A stretch of DNA of 64,000 bases from Mixia osmundae IAM 14324 (Eukaryota; Basidiomycota; Mixiomycetes; Mixiales; Mixiaceae). This document shows, piece by piece, positions 23,258 to 36,635 of the stretch. The position numbers and the translations under genes are program-made. The notes beneath the pieces were generated by a model. The model searched no databases. It was not told the DNA's origin and saw only the letters and a list, made by a program, of their open reading frames with translations. Where the stretch lies: the NCBI RefSeq assembly GCF_000708205.1, contig NW_014575561.1:566299-630298 (forward strand). The letters run 5' to 3'. How positions within the stretch are numbered: the first letter of the stretch is position 1; every line of letters begins with the position of its first letter.

Positions 23258-24612
23258 TCACGAGGCACTCAACCGACGGAGAGCGTCATTGGCGTGGCGG
23301 ACGCCCTCGGGCAGCTTGATGAGACGCGCTTGCTCTCGCGCTTCGCGGAAGAGCTTGATTGCGTTTTGCGTGTTGCCATCGAGCTCTGAGATCATGCCAA
23401 GGTTGTAAAGAGCGACAGCAATGACGCCCTTACACTCGCCCGCTTCTGCTTCTCTCTGTGCATCCACAGACGCTGTCTCGGTGTGGCGAGCAATCTCGAG
23501 TGCCTTGTTGGCCCAGGAAGAGGCACTCTTTATCCTGTCGTCGGCTGACGATGCGACAATCGTCGATGATATGTTGTTCATCTGCCAGCTTGTCAGCCTA
23601 TGCCAATATGGCGATCGTGAGAGCTGACGATGGTTGCGCCGTGACAGCGGTCCTGTATCGGTGGCGGGGTCCGCTTGGCAGGATCTGGGGATTTCATGAT
23701 GATACCGAGCGCTTGTATATAAAGCTGTAATGCATATCTGCGAAGGGGTGTCAGCATTTGTGATGTTGCGCCAGGCTGCAATGAGACACACTCTGCCTGT
23801 CCTTTGCTCGCATACAACGCGCCCAAATTCTCCATGCTGGCGCCTAGGTTGGCTTGGGTGATCCAACCGGGCAGTACGAGTTCGCTGGCCATTATGCTCG
23901 TTTCATCCGGCGTCTCATTGAGAGCGCCTGAGCCTTTGCTCTGTCTCTGCTGATCTGCCGCGCTTGCTCGAAGCATCTCCTCCAAGGACCAGGAGAGCAT
24001 CTTTTCGGCGCGCATCATGTGATCCTCGCCGCCCAATCGCTGCGAGATCTCTCCGATCTTCTGTGCCAATGCTATGCCGCGCATGCTCAGTTCTGAGCCG
24101 ACCTCGTTGGTAGCGGACGAGAAATTTCTGACTTGCTCGAATGCATGCTCGTAGATCTCAAGTGCCGGCTCGAGCTTGGCTTGCTCCTCTAGCAGAGCGG
24201 CCAGTGCGATTGCGATCCCGCTGACCTTGAGCTGTGCGGATAGGGGCGCACCAAGCTCTGCATTGCCGCTGTAGAGCAATGCCTCTGCATTGGTCAAAGC
24301 TCGCTGGAAGAACTGCTCGGCCTTGCGCTGCTCGCCTCGCTCTTTACATCGCAGGGCAGATCGCAGGTCACCCCTGATCTCTTTGGGCCAGACTCTGAAG
24401 GCTGAGAAGTAGTCCCATAGTCCGTAGCCCGTCGCTGAGATGCCGATCACAGCGAGTGCGGCAAAGACGTAGCCAACTCTGACGCCTTGGGGTGCTGGCC
24501 CCGGAAGCGCTGTAGAAGCTCTTCTTGGCCTCGGGCTATGCCTCACTTGACACGTCGGCCTGGCAAGGGCTCGACAGAGAGCTGGTCCTCTCATCGCCAT
24601 TGAACAGTTCAC
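23258..24612 (-). CDS. Mitochondrial TPR protein, Mgr3-like
   Basis: Three exons (23792-24612, 23629-23737, 23258-23581) give about 417 residues. An Arg-rich, acid-poor start (RPTCQVRHSPRPRRASTAL) precedes one hydrophobic span (YVFAALAVIGISATGYGLW, about residues 48-66), as in an inner-membrane protein. TPR-like helices follow, for example QRKAEQFFQRALTNAEALL, ALLEEQAKLEPALEIYEHAF, and a last pair IAVALYNLGMISELDGN then AIKLFREA. The phrase CHGATIMNNISS is shared with fungal Mgr3-type proteins, adaptors of the i-AAA protease. Starts at 24612 or 24597 are both possible. Confidence 0.7.
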
Positions 24613-25193
24613 GAGTCATCGACATCATCGCGAAACTCATCCTCACGTGCGCTCGCCGGAGTTGCTCCTCAGCAGCATGCCGTAGGAGCTCGCATATGCA
24701 TATCAGGCTGTTAGTGGCTGCTGTCAAGTCTGCCTACTTGTGCGAGAGCAGAGTTGGCATCCGACTTCGGCTCAGCGAAGATCATCAGCGCTGCAACACT
24801 GACCAGCTGTCCGGGCTCGATGCCACCTGTGCCACCTATGAGCACATAATCAGCCTGCATTCCCAATCGCAAACACAAGGTTCCGTCGCTCAGAGGGTAT
24901 GACTTGTCGAGCATTGAATGTTCAATTCGGCCCAGAGACCGCCTCTCCGATCGATTTCTCCGCTCAAAAGATCGACATTGCATTTCTCGTCGGTCGAACA
25001 CCACGCGAACGGCATCCCCAAGAAGATGATCATGATCACTTGACTCCTTCCACAAGCGCTGGCATTTGCAAGACAGCGTTGGGTCCGGGGAAGTCCAGAA
25101 CGCTGTTTAAAGGAGGCCGACGACCATAATGCACTTCTCTACAAAGACTTTGCGTGCGGGTACCTTTGCTCAGCTTTGCTTGCCACTGCAGAC
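24613..25193. other. Divergent intergenic region, possible small minus gene
   Basis: It lies between the Mgr3-like gene (-) and the FAD oxidase (+). A minus-strand frame over 24711-25055 contains a hydrophobic, even-looking piece (ADYVLIGGTGGIEPGQLV, VSVAALMIFAEP). Another minus frame near 25030 begins MIIFLGMPFAWC. I could not link these into one spliced protein or recognise either, so no gene is called. Confidence 0.3.
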
Positions 25194-27275
25194 ATGAGTA
25201 CCTTGCTCTCCGCGAGCCTTGCAGCCTGCTTGCTTCTCAGAGCAGCAGCCTTCCCTGCTCAAGGGACTCAATTTGCTACCAACACCTCGGCTCAGCAAAA
25301 TGCGGCCATCTACAATGCCGTGCCCGCATCGGCCTGGACAGCCCTCAGTCAGGCTGTTGGTGGCAGACTACACTTTGCTTATCCTGTCGCCAAGCCTTGC
25401 TACGCCAGCTACAATGGTGCAGTCCAGGTTCCTGACGTTACAGCATGCAAAACTGTGCAGTCGGGCTACAAGACCGACACTTACCTAGTAACACAACCCG
25501 GAGGTTACCTCAACACAAACTGGGGAACCTGTCAGGCCACAGATGCCCAATGCGCGCTGGACTACACGACGACCCTACCCATCACTGGCCTGACCTGCTC
25601 TCAGGGCTCGGTGGCGCCACGATACATTCAGGTGCAGAAGCCGAGCGATATACAGGCTGCTATGTACTTTTCCTTCCGAACAAAGGTGCCGCTCGTCATC
25701 CGCAATAGTGGTGCGTTCTAGCGGATCATTACGCATAAAGGGTCGTGCTGACCCGCTTTGCTTGGGCTCGCGTAGGTCACGATTACAAGGGTCGGTCATC
25801 TGCACCAAACAGCCTGATGTTGTACATGAACGATTATCCTGGCAGCATCACCCGCAACAAAGCATTCGTCGCACAAGGCTGTGCTGCCTCGACGGCAGTT
25901 GACAGTCTCACTTTTCCGAGTTCTACCGGCTTTGTGGATCTATATGAGTACTGCGAAGCCAACGCCTGCACGGTCGTTGGTGGCTCGGCAGAAACGGTCA
26001 GACCGGGGGGCGGCTGGATTGTAGGTCACATAGCCATTGCTGTCAGGCTTATGCTGACTTGTACTCGCAGACCGGCGCTGGTCATTCGTCCATCTCTAAC
26101 ACCTTGGGACTCGGAGGCAAGTTCTACCCATACAAGCATGATAGCAGCCAGCTGACATCATCATATCTAGTGGATCTCGTAGTTGAGCTCACTGCGGTCG
26201 TCGGAACGGGTCAAGTCATCGTAGCGAACAGATGTCAAAACAGCGATCTATTCTTCGCCTTGCGCGGCGGTGGCGGTGGAAGCTTCGGCGTCATCACGAC
26301 CATGACTACAAAGATATATCCTCAGATGCAGATCCAGGCAGCTTACGTCAGACTAGCAAGCCTGTCACCCGCCAACTTGCAGACTTTCATTTCCATCTGT
26401 GTTCAGAATGCGGAAGCTTGGGCGGCCGTCGGCTACGGAGGATACATCGAGCCAAGCGCCATGTCTGGTCAGGCTTCTGGCCTCGTCCTGTTCACGCCAA
26501 AGGTCAACAACAGTGTCGCGCTTGCTGCAATGAAGCCCATGATCGATTATGCGAACTCGCTCGGGAACCTCAAACTCAATGCGGAAGTGACATCGATGCC
26601 ATCCTTTTTCAAGGCCTATCAGACGTATCTGACTCCCAACGAGGAGCTCGTCGGACTTGGCACTGCTATTGGCAGCAGACTGATACCCCGCGCGAATTTC
26701 CAAGGCTCCGCAAATCAGGCTACCCTGACCGCGACCATCGTAAAGATTGCCAATCTGGTGAATCTACCGGCTATTTTGAAGGGTTCACCTCTGCTGTATA
26801 CTTATGGCGCGCCGCTGCAATTCCTCGTCACAGCGCCATCAGGCTTCACTTTGTCTTCAAATAATACCTCGCCCGCTGGCATGTCTGCAGTCACACCAGC
26901 ATGGCGCAACAGCCTATGGCATGTCTTTGTGAACAGCGTCTTCAGCAACTCTGCATCAACAAGCGATATCGCTGCCTCCTTCCAGCGTGCACATACCGCT
27001 GCTGAAATGCTGCGGGCCATCGCGCCAAATTCAGGCGCATACCAGTGGGTTCTTATCGGCTTCTGATCTGTTCTGTCTGATCTGGGCGCTGCAGGAACGA
27101 AGCGGATACCTTCTCAAGCAATCCGATCAATGACTTTTGGTCGCCGACCATATACCCAGTACTTCTCAAGGCGAAGGCAAAGTACGATCCTCAAAATTTG
27201 CTTACAGGTCATCAGACTGTGGGCTGGAACGCTACTGATCCGCGATACAACTGTTATCCTGCCGCCCCTCAGTAG
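25194..27275 (+). CDS. Secreted FAD-linked oxidase (PCMH + BBE domains)
   Basis: Four exons (25194-25710, 25776-26020, 26071-27044, 27095-27275) give 638 residues. A signal peptide (MSTLLSASLAACLLLRAAAF) is followed by the FAD-binding PCMH domain with RNSGHDYKGRSS, whose His is the usual attachment site for FAD, and TGAGHSSIS...GLGG. The substrate-side half has NSDLFFALRGGGGGSFGVIT. The last exon adds a berberine-bridge-enzyme end: AYQNEADTF, FWSPTIYPVLLKAKAKYDP and NLLTGHQTVGWN. Relatives oxidise sugars, nicotine-like amines or alkaloid precursors; the substrate cannot be read from sequence. Confidence 0.88.
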
Positions 27276-27549
27276 GATGCGCATCTCTGTTGTGACGCGT
27301 GGGATGCAGATGCTTAACGCGACGCGTGCTCACTCGCATCCTTTGTGCTGCGTCTTTGAGCGTCCATCTGCCCCTGCATCTGCCTAGCTCAAGGAAAGCC
27401 TGAATTGCCGTCAGATCACTCAGAATCGTCAGATTGCCCATAGCGTCGTCGGATAAGTCTGCGTGGGCTCCCGCATATTCGGCATTCGCAGCGCGATCGC
27501 GCTTTTTGGGATCTCCGCTTTCTTGTCGATGACGACGATTCGAGGTCAT
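27232..27549 (-). CDS. Small hypothetical protein, doubtful
   Basis: A 105-residue minus frame from the ATG at 27549, convergent with and overlapping the last 44 bp of the FAD oxidase. Its first half is acidic/basic and looks protein-like (SGDPKKRDRAANAEYAGAH, MGNLTILSDLTAIQAFLELG). The second half, beyond about 27390, looks random and may be intron or 3' UTR. No family is recognised. Confidence 0.22.
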   Translation of the reverse strand: MTSNRRHRQESGDPKKRDRAANAEYAGAHADLSDDAMGNLTILSDLTAIQAFLELGRCRGRWTLKDAAQRMRVSTRRVKHLHPTRHNRDAHPTEGRQDNSCIADQ

Positions 27550-27690
27550 GGGTTATAAGTAAGCCGCAGCTTTCCCTTTCAGCCATCCTTTCCGCCGTAT
27601 TTCACTTTGTCAGTCTATGCGAAGTCTTGCACTCTGCGTTGTGCTGAGCCTTGCAACTTAGAGTCAAGCACCTACCAATCTACTAGTACA
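27276..27690. other. Intergenic between FAD oxidase and Grg1-like gene
   Basis: It holds the 3' flank of the oxidase, the doubtful minus ORF above, and the promoter of the Grg1-like gene. No further signal is evident. Confidence 0.4.
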
Positions 27691-27928
27691 ATGGAATCTA
27701 TCAAGGGCGCCGTCAACAGTGCGACAGAGTCTGTGCAGTCCGCCACCAGCGGTGCCAGCAAGGAGGCAAGTCCATCCTTGTGCTAGCCATACTCTGACTA
27801 ATATCGTATTGTAGGCCAACAAGAGCCAGGCCAAGGACTCGTCCAACTCCATGGGCGACCGTGCCTCTGCCGCCAAGGACGCAGCAAAGGACAAGGCTGA
27901 CGAGTCAAAGCACGATGCCAAGTCATAA
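27691..27928 (+). CDS. Grg1/CCG-1-like glucose-repressible stress protein
   Basis: Two exons (27691-27765, 27815-27928) give 62 residues beginning MESIKGAVNSATESVQSATS and ending in DKADESKHDAKS. This is the small, hydrophilic, Ala/Ser/Lys-rich pattern of Neurospora Grg1/CCG-1 (MDSVKNAANYVSETVQGATS...). Those genes are strongly induced by glucose loss, stress and the clock; their biochemical role is unknown. The intron sits at the GASKE|ANKS junction and needs a GC donor (GAG|GCAAGT, 49 nt), because no GT donor keeps the frame. The gene is short enough to be missed by ORF scans. Confidence 0.82.
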
Positions 27929-28181
27929 AGCAGCACTCGCTTCTCCTCACGTTCATGTGAGCAGCACATATATATGCTCTGTCCTGTGACTGATCTTTAG
28001 CTTCATCAGATGTCTCGAGTCGTTTAGCCGTACTGGAATGAAAGCATGATTTGCGAAGTTTAGTGCTCGTACGTGATGAACCGAGTTGAGCCGATATGAA
28101 TCAGTGGTGGTGAGTCGAGTTCACTCAGTGAAGATGGAAGCAAGCGAGTCAACGTCTCCGCGTCAAGCGTCGCTAGCCCAT

Positions 28182-30999
28182 CTAATGCAATATAGCGGGT
28201 CCCACAGGCAGGAGTCCAAAGCGAGGACCTGGCTGGACCAGCGAGAGCGCTTGCTTGAGCTCATGCTTGCTCGAATGTTGAACTGCACTTCGCAGCAAGT
28301 CGACAGAATCTCTCGATCTCGGTATCAAGCAAGCAAACATCATGCGCGTTTCCTTTGCAAATTGCCGCGCGCCAGCGGGGTTACTCTCTTGAGTTGCGGT
28401 CTGTGACGACGAGGATTAGTCTCGTATGGACAGCGTGCAAATTAAAAGGCAGCTCACCTTGCCATTGCCTAAGAGAGCAGCCAGGAATGCCAGATCAAAG
28501 GCGACTTGGACTTCCGGCTGAGTCGACTGCTGCTTCTCATATGCAACACGTAAATCAGCGATGAGCGTCGGGCCAATTTCGGCGTGATGGGCTGCGAGGA
28601 AGGGGCCAAGTGACTCCATAGACTGTACGAGCGATGTCAGGCCAGCCAGCAAAGCAACGCTCGCTTTTCGAGGCGAGTCATCGCTGCCGAAAGGCGCGCG
28701 TAGCATTGTTTGAGCAGCAAGATCGACAGCGCGGCTATGCCAACTCGCGAGCGCTTGACGTTGAAGGGCCTCGAGCTCGTGAAGCATCTTATCGCGCAAA
28801 CTGCTTGCGGTCGGCTCAGGCGCACCTGTGAGGACGTGTTGTAGCAATACTGGACCATTCATCATGGCTAGAGAGAGCTGAGCGAGCAGGGTCGCCACTT
28901 GAGTATCGCTCTGCTGAACGATGGCTGCCGATATAGATGATACAATGGAGTCGCAAGTCGTCTCGATCGCAGCGAGATCGAGACTCGTCTGCTGGACTTC
29001 TGGTGGAACAGCAGCAGCCCACGCAAGCACATCGCTCGCAGCGCTCTTGGCGAGCTGTTCGACTTGGGCCAGAATGGAATCGACTGGCGATAGCCGACCG
29101 CGCAGGCGGTCTGTCAAGTCAAGCTTGAACGCTTGTAAGTTTTGTGCCGCGTCTGTCGGCGTCAAAGTTGCTGCAGCTTTGATCTCGGCACGAGCTGTCA
29201 GATAGAAGGCGAAACGATCATCTGTCATCGGCGCGAATTTGCCAATGGTTGTCTCGAGCGAAGAAGCAAAGGCGCGAGCGATTGCGTCGAGATGACTTGC
29301 ATGGATCGCCTTTGCGCGATTGCCCAGCAGCTCTGTCATATTTTGCTCGACCGAGGCAGAGTAGTGCGATATTTCGGCTCGCGCTAGCTGAGTGAGTAGC
29401 ATTTGTAGTCGCACGTTCAGCTTTGCAAGCGTTTGTAATGCGTCGATTCGAGCCAGCGAGGTTACAGCGCCAGATCGAATGCTATCCAGATTGTGAGCAA
29501 ACCATCGCCGCAAGAGCTCATCAACTGCCGGTCGGACGAGGTCCTGAGCGCCTTGCGGGAGCGAAGGCGCGAATGCCTTGAGATGATCGGGCAGGTAGCG
29601 CGCCAGGAGGTGCATCGCCGGCAGCGAGCTTAGCAAGTCGACGTCCAGCGGTGCCTGCAGGAAGCGGGGCGCGCCTGCTGAGCTCTGTTGGGTTACTGCA
29701 ATGCATTGGGTGCATGTCTTGAGTAGCAGTGAAACGGCTTCGGCGATCTGACGCATCTCGCTTTCTGTGTTTGTCTGCGCGCTCGCCTGTAATGTCTCAG
29801 ACAGTGCGTTACTTCGTCTTGCCAAGAATGTCGAGACAACGTCGAGTGGAGAAGCTCTTTGCAGAAGAGTGAGCGCTTGTAGAGTCTCACACAGATGCTG
29901 CTAGATTCATCAGCCATGAGTCGGATGTATCGTCGCTGAACGCGCTTACCTCATCAGATATGTCTTGAGACGCCAGAGAATCTTCGGCTTGTCGTATCAC
30001 TTGGGGTATCATCTCCTTCAGTGCGTCCCAGCAGCGTTCGATCACTGGAAAGGATGCCTGCAGGTCGAACGCGACTGCTTCCGTATGCAGCAGGTGATTG
30101 TAGACTGCTCGCGCCAGTGCATCCAGCCTAGCAGCGAGCAAGTAAGCGTGGCGTTCGACGCAGCGCCAGATCTGATCGGGACAGTCAAGCAGGACTTTGA
30201 CGAGTGCGGCGAGCGCATAGCTTTGCGTCTTTGCATCCTCGCTCTCGTTTGGTCTTGTTGGTGAGACGAGCTGGCGCTGCTTGCCCTTGGTACTGCCACT
30301 CTCGGGCGGAGAACAGTTCTGCCTGACTTGTGCGACCCGTCTGAGCAGCAGATGAGATGACTTTCTCATTCGGACGATAGAGTCTGCCGCGGATAGCAAA
30401 TCGCGGTATCGCTCGCCGACCATTGACCTCAGCTCTTCCTTCTTTGCTTCGGCCGATTGCTTTGCGCGAATCTCGAGCCGCTTGACGTCCTTGTGCCTGA
30501 ACTTGACAAAGAGCTCGTCAACGACATCCTCGCTAGCTGCCACATCAGGGTTCAATGTCGTATCAGGCGCGAATTGACTCGTCTGAACGAGCTCGTTCGC
30601 GAGAGCCATGAGATCGACATCTTCTGCCCGTTCGGCTAGGATAGGCTTGTTGCGTCTATGAGGTCGATAGGCCGTGCGAGCGTCGCCGGCTGCAGAGGCA
30701 GAAGCGCCATAGACAGTCTGCGTCGCTGAGCTGCCGCCTGCAGCTACTGATCGCATTGGCTGACTCGCAGAGCGCATGCCCATGCTCATAGCCGTCGATG
30801 TGATCCCTCGCGTTGGTGGAGAGAAGTAGGAGGTCTGCGTAGAGATGACAGACGGCCTGCGAGCGTGACCGCTTGGTCGACCGTGGCTTGAGCTCGCTCC
30901 CGGTGAGATTCTCCCGCCGACGGGCGATGTAGGGCTCGTGAGTCGTCCATGAGGTGTAGACGGACCAGGTACTGACCGCCAAATGGTGTCCTGCGACAT
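28182..30999 (-). CDS. COG1: Conserved oligomeric Golgi complex subunit 1
   Basis: Three exons (29950-30999, 28458-29900, 28182-28400) give about 903 residues. COG is an eight-subunit tether for retrograde traffic within the Golgi. A Ser/Pro/Gly-rich N-terminal tail of about 125 residues precedes the conserved Cog1 signature: DVVDELFVKFRHKDVKRLEI, then KKEELRSMVGERYRDLLSAA and DSIVRMRKSS. The middle is helical with little else recognisable (for example LQALTLLQRASPLDVVSTFL). The C-terminus reads HELKQALSLVQPGPRFGLLP and ends at the TAG 28182. The introns are 49 and 57 nt, both phase 0. It is divergent from YPT3. Confidence 0.85.
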
Positions 31000-31501
31000 C
31001 CTCAGCGCCTTGACGGGCCAGCTGATGAGCCCAGCCTCGCGAGCGTCGCGTGTTCCTGAGGCCGCCTCCTACTCGCCAGCCAACAGAACGAGCTCGACAG
31101 CGCAACAAGGTCAGTCAGCCCGTCTCGGTCGCTCGCCGTCCATCTCCCGTGCACGACAAGCTAGACCGCCCCAGAGGCACGAGCTGTCCGCGTTCTGACC
31201 GCAAGACGAGGCGTGTAGCAAGCCTCGCGCGATACACGTCGATACACTCGGCTCATGGAGCCAAGCATGGCTGTCTGTACATGCAAAAGGTCACGCGGGA
31301 CTTCTCTACACGCCTGCGACCGTTCCCCGCTGGCTATCGCGGTTACTCGGTCGCGATGTGCCGGCGACGAGCGAGCGATAACGCACAGACTCACCTCGCT
31401 TCCCATCGTCGGCTGACCTCATCTGACCATTTGCGCGAGTTGGTCGAACAGAAAGCTGATACCCTACTCATCGCGCGCAGTCAACGTCGAAGACGGTCAA
31501 C
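31000..31501. promoter_or_regulatory. Divergent promoter region COG1/YPT3
   Basis: About 500 bp between two start codons facing outward. Overlapping frames cross it on both strands, none with a recognisable product. No named regulatory site is clear. Confidence 0.35.
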
Positions 31502-32425
<924 letters not shown>

Positions 32426-32536
32426 AGCATTCGCCTAAGCATTCCGGTCTGCTTACGTCCATGTCCGCTACGACTCTGATGGGAACACTCACGTCCTCAT
32501 AACGATACTGGTCTGTCTCTTAGCGAGTCATTGCAA

Positions 32537-35500
32537 TCATCCTGTACTACTCTTTACAACATCCGCTGTCCCTGGTTCGATCGATACCAACTTACTGAAC
32601 AGAGACCCAAGAGAGAATGAGGGCTGCACCGGCTTGACTTCTATGGGCGGTGTGGACGGCGGTGGCGTTTTGTGAGCAGACTTGGCCTGTAAAGGTGACT
32701 CTGGCGCTTGGGGTGGACGGTATCGACCCGTGCTGCCCCCTCCAATGAGCTGCGTGACGGGTGAAAGCAGCGGCGGCTCGGATACACTCTTCCGATGCAC
32801 AGCCGGCGAAGGTGCTCTGACGCCGGGAGGCAGAGCGCCTGCAGCTGCTAGAGCATTGCGAAGCCGATTGCCCGAGCGATCGAGCGAATAGAGAAAGCGA
32901 TATAGCTCCTTGACGAGCTCCCAGTCCTGCGCTGTCAGAGCCACTCGGATGAGCTTGACCGTGTACTGTAAAGCGTATAAGATAGCGAAGACAGGTAGAT
33001 GCCAGCAGAAGCTTACGCCGTCCGTCGCGTCTGCAGGCTCCAGTGCGTGCAAAACGAGCAAGTACGATGCAGCCAGCTTGAGTGCGTCATTTTCGATGCA
33101 GCGCTCGAACAGATCGGCAGGGCTGCCAGCAGCATCGAACAAGTACTCCCAACGAGCGACCTCAGTTTTGCGAGCACATCCGACGACGACTTGCAGCGCT
33201 TGCGGGAAGTAGTCGAGAAATTCGATGACTGATTGCAGGACAGAATCGCGCGGAAGCGCCGGCGCCATGTCTGGTGACCTGCGATCGAGTGCGAGTGCAT
33301 CTGCCTCGTCCTCAAGAACGCTATGGAGCAGGACCTCGAGTGCGTGTGCGAAGTACACTAAGTCGGCATAATGTGTAGCAAACTCGATACCTTTGCCAAT
33401 CTGTCGGCGTGAGAGGTGATGGCGCAAGACATGATGTAAGAACAGATGTGTCTGGTTCCAAGATGAGCGGCGCTTCAGAGCAATGTGGGAAGCTAACGGT
33501 TGTGACAAGTCGAAAGATGGCAAAGTCGAGATTCTTGCGGATGCCGGTTTCTTGATCGACGCCTATGATCACGCCTTTGTCCATCAAGACCGCTGCAGAA
33601 CAGGTCAGCATTCGGGACGCTGAAAACAGAGTACATACATAAGGGATAGAAATCCAAAGGGATCGATAAGCTATCGTTTTGTATGCTCTCGCTGCCGCCG
33701 CTTGATCGAGTGACGATATTGAGCCAGACACGGACTTCCTGGCCATTGTACGCCCACAGAGAGCCTTCCAGCGCGCCGACGCCTGATGGGTGCGTCCAGT
33801 AATACTCAATGCGGTCCGCAAGGATCTGCATGTCGTATTTGACGACCTCCTCGCCGATTCGGCTAGGTTTGAGCAGGACGAGGCTGCCATCCACGAGAAA
33901 TACAATCGTAGCCACATCAAGATCGGTCGACGGATCGCCGAAACCTGCCGTCATCCGTCAGCGAGACAACATCCAAGGTTGAACGACTTGCGATGCTGCG
34001 CGCGTGGAATGATCCAAGACATGCCGCGCACTTTAGCTGGATCAGTGACGATGCCTTCGAAGCCGATACTGCCGCACATGCGAGTACGGTAGCCGTTCCG
34101 TCCGGGTACTAGCAGCATGTGGTAAAATGTGTTGTCTTCTGTATAGATCAGGAGGGAGCTTTCAAGGATCGAGATGAGCAAGATTGGCGACGGAAAAGCG
34201 TCCTGATGTAGAACATAATTGCGGCTGAGCGGCCTGTCGCGCGCATAGAGCCGTATCTGGCAGTAACGCTTGCAAGGTCAGCTCACGTCTGATCATGCCA
34301 GGCTCGACCGACGTAATGAGCGTCGTTCTCCTCGGCGCCGACAACGAGGACATTTTCGTACCAGACCATCCCGCCGGTGACTTGAAACGCCTGCTCTTCG
34401 GCTTCGTTGTCGAACAGCTTCCAGCGGCCGGACAAGGTGTTGTAATGCACAAAGCCGCGTCTCCCAGCCACCGCTAGCAAACGACCATCAGAGCTCACAC
34501 AAGACGACCGTATTGGCCAATTGCCAGCGATGTATTCAGACGGAACCTGCAACAGTGTGAGCTTTGCGCAGGGTACTTCTGCGCGACTCACCTTGATGTA
34601 CTGCCAGACATCAGACTCTGGGTTAATGACGCTCATGTCAGGCTGATCTTGCCCGCGATAGATCATCACCCGGTCGTCTAGCTGTAGCAGAGCATGCTGG
34701 CAGTTGTCTGGACTGTGCAGCGTCGCCACTGCGCTCTTTGCAAACGGTATAGCGAAGAGCTGCGTATCGATTGCTGCATGCACGGATGAGCCGGTGACTT
34801 TCCTCTGTGATGTCTGCTGACCTTTGCAGGCGCTGCCCTCCACCTGGCGTGGCTTCGCGAGCACGAAAAGCTCCGAATCTGCCGCGTTCCAGAACTAAAA
34901 ACAGCCTTTCAGTAAAAAATCGAGAGAGAAAAGGCGGACGTACAAGGGCATCAATGCCGTTGAAGAAAGCATCCGAGAAGCTGCTCGAGTCGTTCTCTTC
35001 AACTGCTCCGCTTGCCTGACCATTGCCGGCCCAGCATGCGAGCCTGCCAAAAACGCTCCAGACAGACCAGCCTCGCAGCAAGCCAACGGCCAGCGCATGG
35101 CCATCGCGTGTCCTGTCACATTACTTGCTTTTTCAGATGCGCGAAGGTGATGCAAAGACGTGACTGACCAGCTCATGGCAGTCACACTGTCACAATTGAG
35201 ATGGCTCGCTGTTGAGCGCAATGCGGCCCGCAGAGACAGCCGATGCGATAGCACCGGTACAGCCGCGTCTTGCGCCAAAGAGTAGATCTGGCAGCAGCCG
35301 CTATATAACATGTCAGTCTATGAGATTGTTGAACGTATACTGCATACTCGTCTAGGCCGACTGCGAGGAGGGAGAAGCGATCGTTGTAAGCTTGCGCTGC
35401 TGCTTTTGCGCCGAGATCATCTTGGTACACAGATGTATGTAGAAGCGACGGAGATCCAATGCTCTGGCCTGACGCGCTGCTCTGAGGCCTATAGATGCAG

Positions 35501-36461
35501 ACACCTTCCCAAGCGGCGACAGACAAAGCCGGCGCCGGCTCTGATGCGGGCACGTTTGCCCTTGCACGCGTACAGTATACGGAGCCTGATGAGGTGATCA
35601 TTGTTACCGCATCGATCGTACTGTGATATGCGAGGTTTACTATGTAGCCTGTCGATTCCTCGGCCTCTGTCACTGGTGCACTGATATTGGAGCAGAGAAC
35701 GCACCTGAGTCGGACTCTAGCCACGACAGGTCAGTCTGCGGAGTGCTTACGCCTTGGTCGACAATAGACGGTGAAGGCGTCCCGTTCGCCGTGGCGATCC
35801 TCAATGCAAACGCAGTCCATGGCACGAGTCTCACAGCGGCTGGGTTCGACGTCGCGACCAGCAGTCCGTCTGGCGTGCCACAGAAGCTACCTTGACGCGT
35901 CAGACGTATCGCAGGACTGTGAAACGGAGCATACCATGCGATGGGCTCCTGCGAGAGGTTAATCTGACCAAGCGGTCTCAGGCTGATGCTGGTGAGTGGG
36001 TAGCCCTCCCCCGGCCCCGGTTGAAACTGCTGCACTTTGCGAGAGCTTCGTCCAGGCATTTGATAGACGGCAGAACTCGGCAGGCTAGGCATGACAGCAT
36101 ACGCCATGAGCACTGAGCCTGTTGTCTGAGCGAGGACGATCCGCCGACGCTGCGTATCGTTCTGTACGTAGTCATGCCATATCGCTCGTACAAAGGTACC
36201 ATGCTCTCTGACCGATTTGGGCGAGCGTTTGACCTTTGTGAGCAAGACGCAAGGCCGAACAGACCATATCGCCAGCTCAGAATGGCCTATCGCCACAAAA
36301 TGCTCGCCCGTTGCGTCCTCGGCCAAGCTGAGGAGTTGCTCTTCTCGCGCTCCGCCTAACCGGGCCAAGCTGGCGAGCGAGCTCGGCAGCGGAGGCTCGT
36401 CATCTGTCGTCGATCCCAGACTCGGCCGTAGCTGCTTTGTGAGCAACGTCGGGAAGTACAT
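32537..36461 (-). CDS. RIC1: RIC1-like subunit of Ypt6/Rab6 GEF
   Basis: A large multi-exon gene from MYFPTLLTKQLRPS at 36461 to the stop at 32537. Ric1 with Rgp1 activates Ypt6/Rab6 at the Golgi. The N-terminal half is WD40-like: SLASLARLGG, LAIWSVRPCVLLTKVKRS, a spliced SWLESDSGYIVNLAYHS, then NDRFSLLAVGL and LLRGWSVWSVFGRLACW (a Ric1 signature). The C-terminal Ric1 domain has HHVLRHHLSRRQIGKGIEFA, YFAHALEVLLHSVLEDE and AASYLLVLHALE. Clear junctions include the intron before the GYIVNLAYHS exon and that before GCCQIYSLAQD. I did not fix every exon edge; some of the roughly ten introns are uncertain. The last 100 residues are Pro/Ser-rich. Confidence 0.82.
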
Positions 36462-36635
36462 GCAGGCTCATGAGGTTTCGTTTGGCATGCGGCGCACTGT
36501 CGACAAACGCGTCGACTATCAATGTCAAATTCTCGCCACAGCCTATCACAACTTTCTCGTCATGCGCACCGCCCAACCATATTTCATTGCGGCAGACATG
36601 CGACGAGGCGCAGAGTCATGCAGCATGACGGCTTT

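Noticed and set aside
24711-25055. Minus-strand ORF of 114 residues upstream of the Mgr3-like gene
   Set aside because: No recognised family and no consistent splice model; kept only as a note on the intergenic region.
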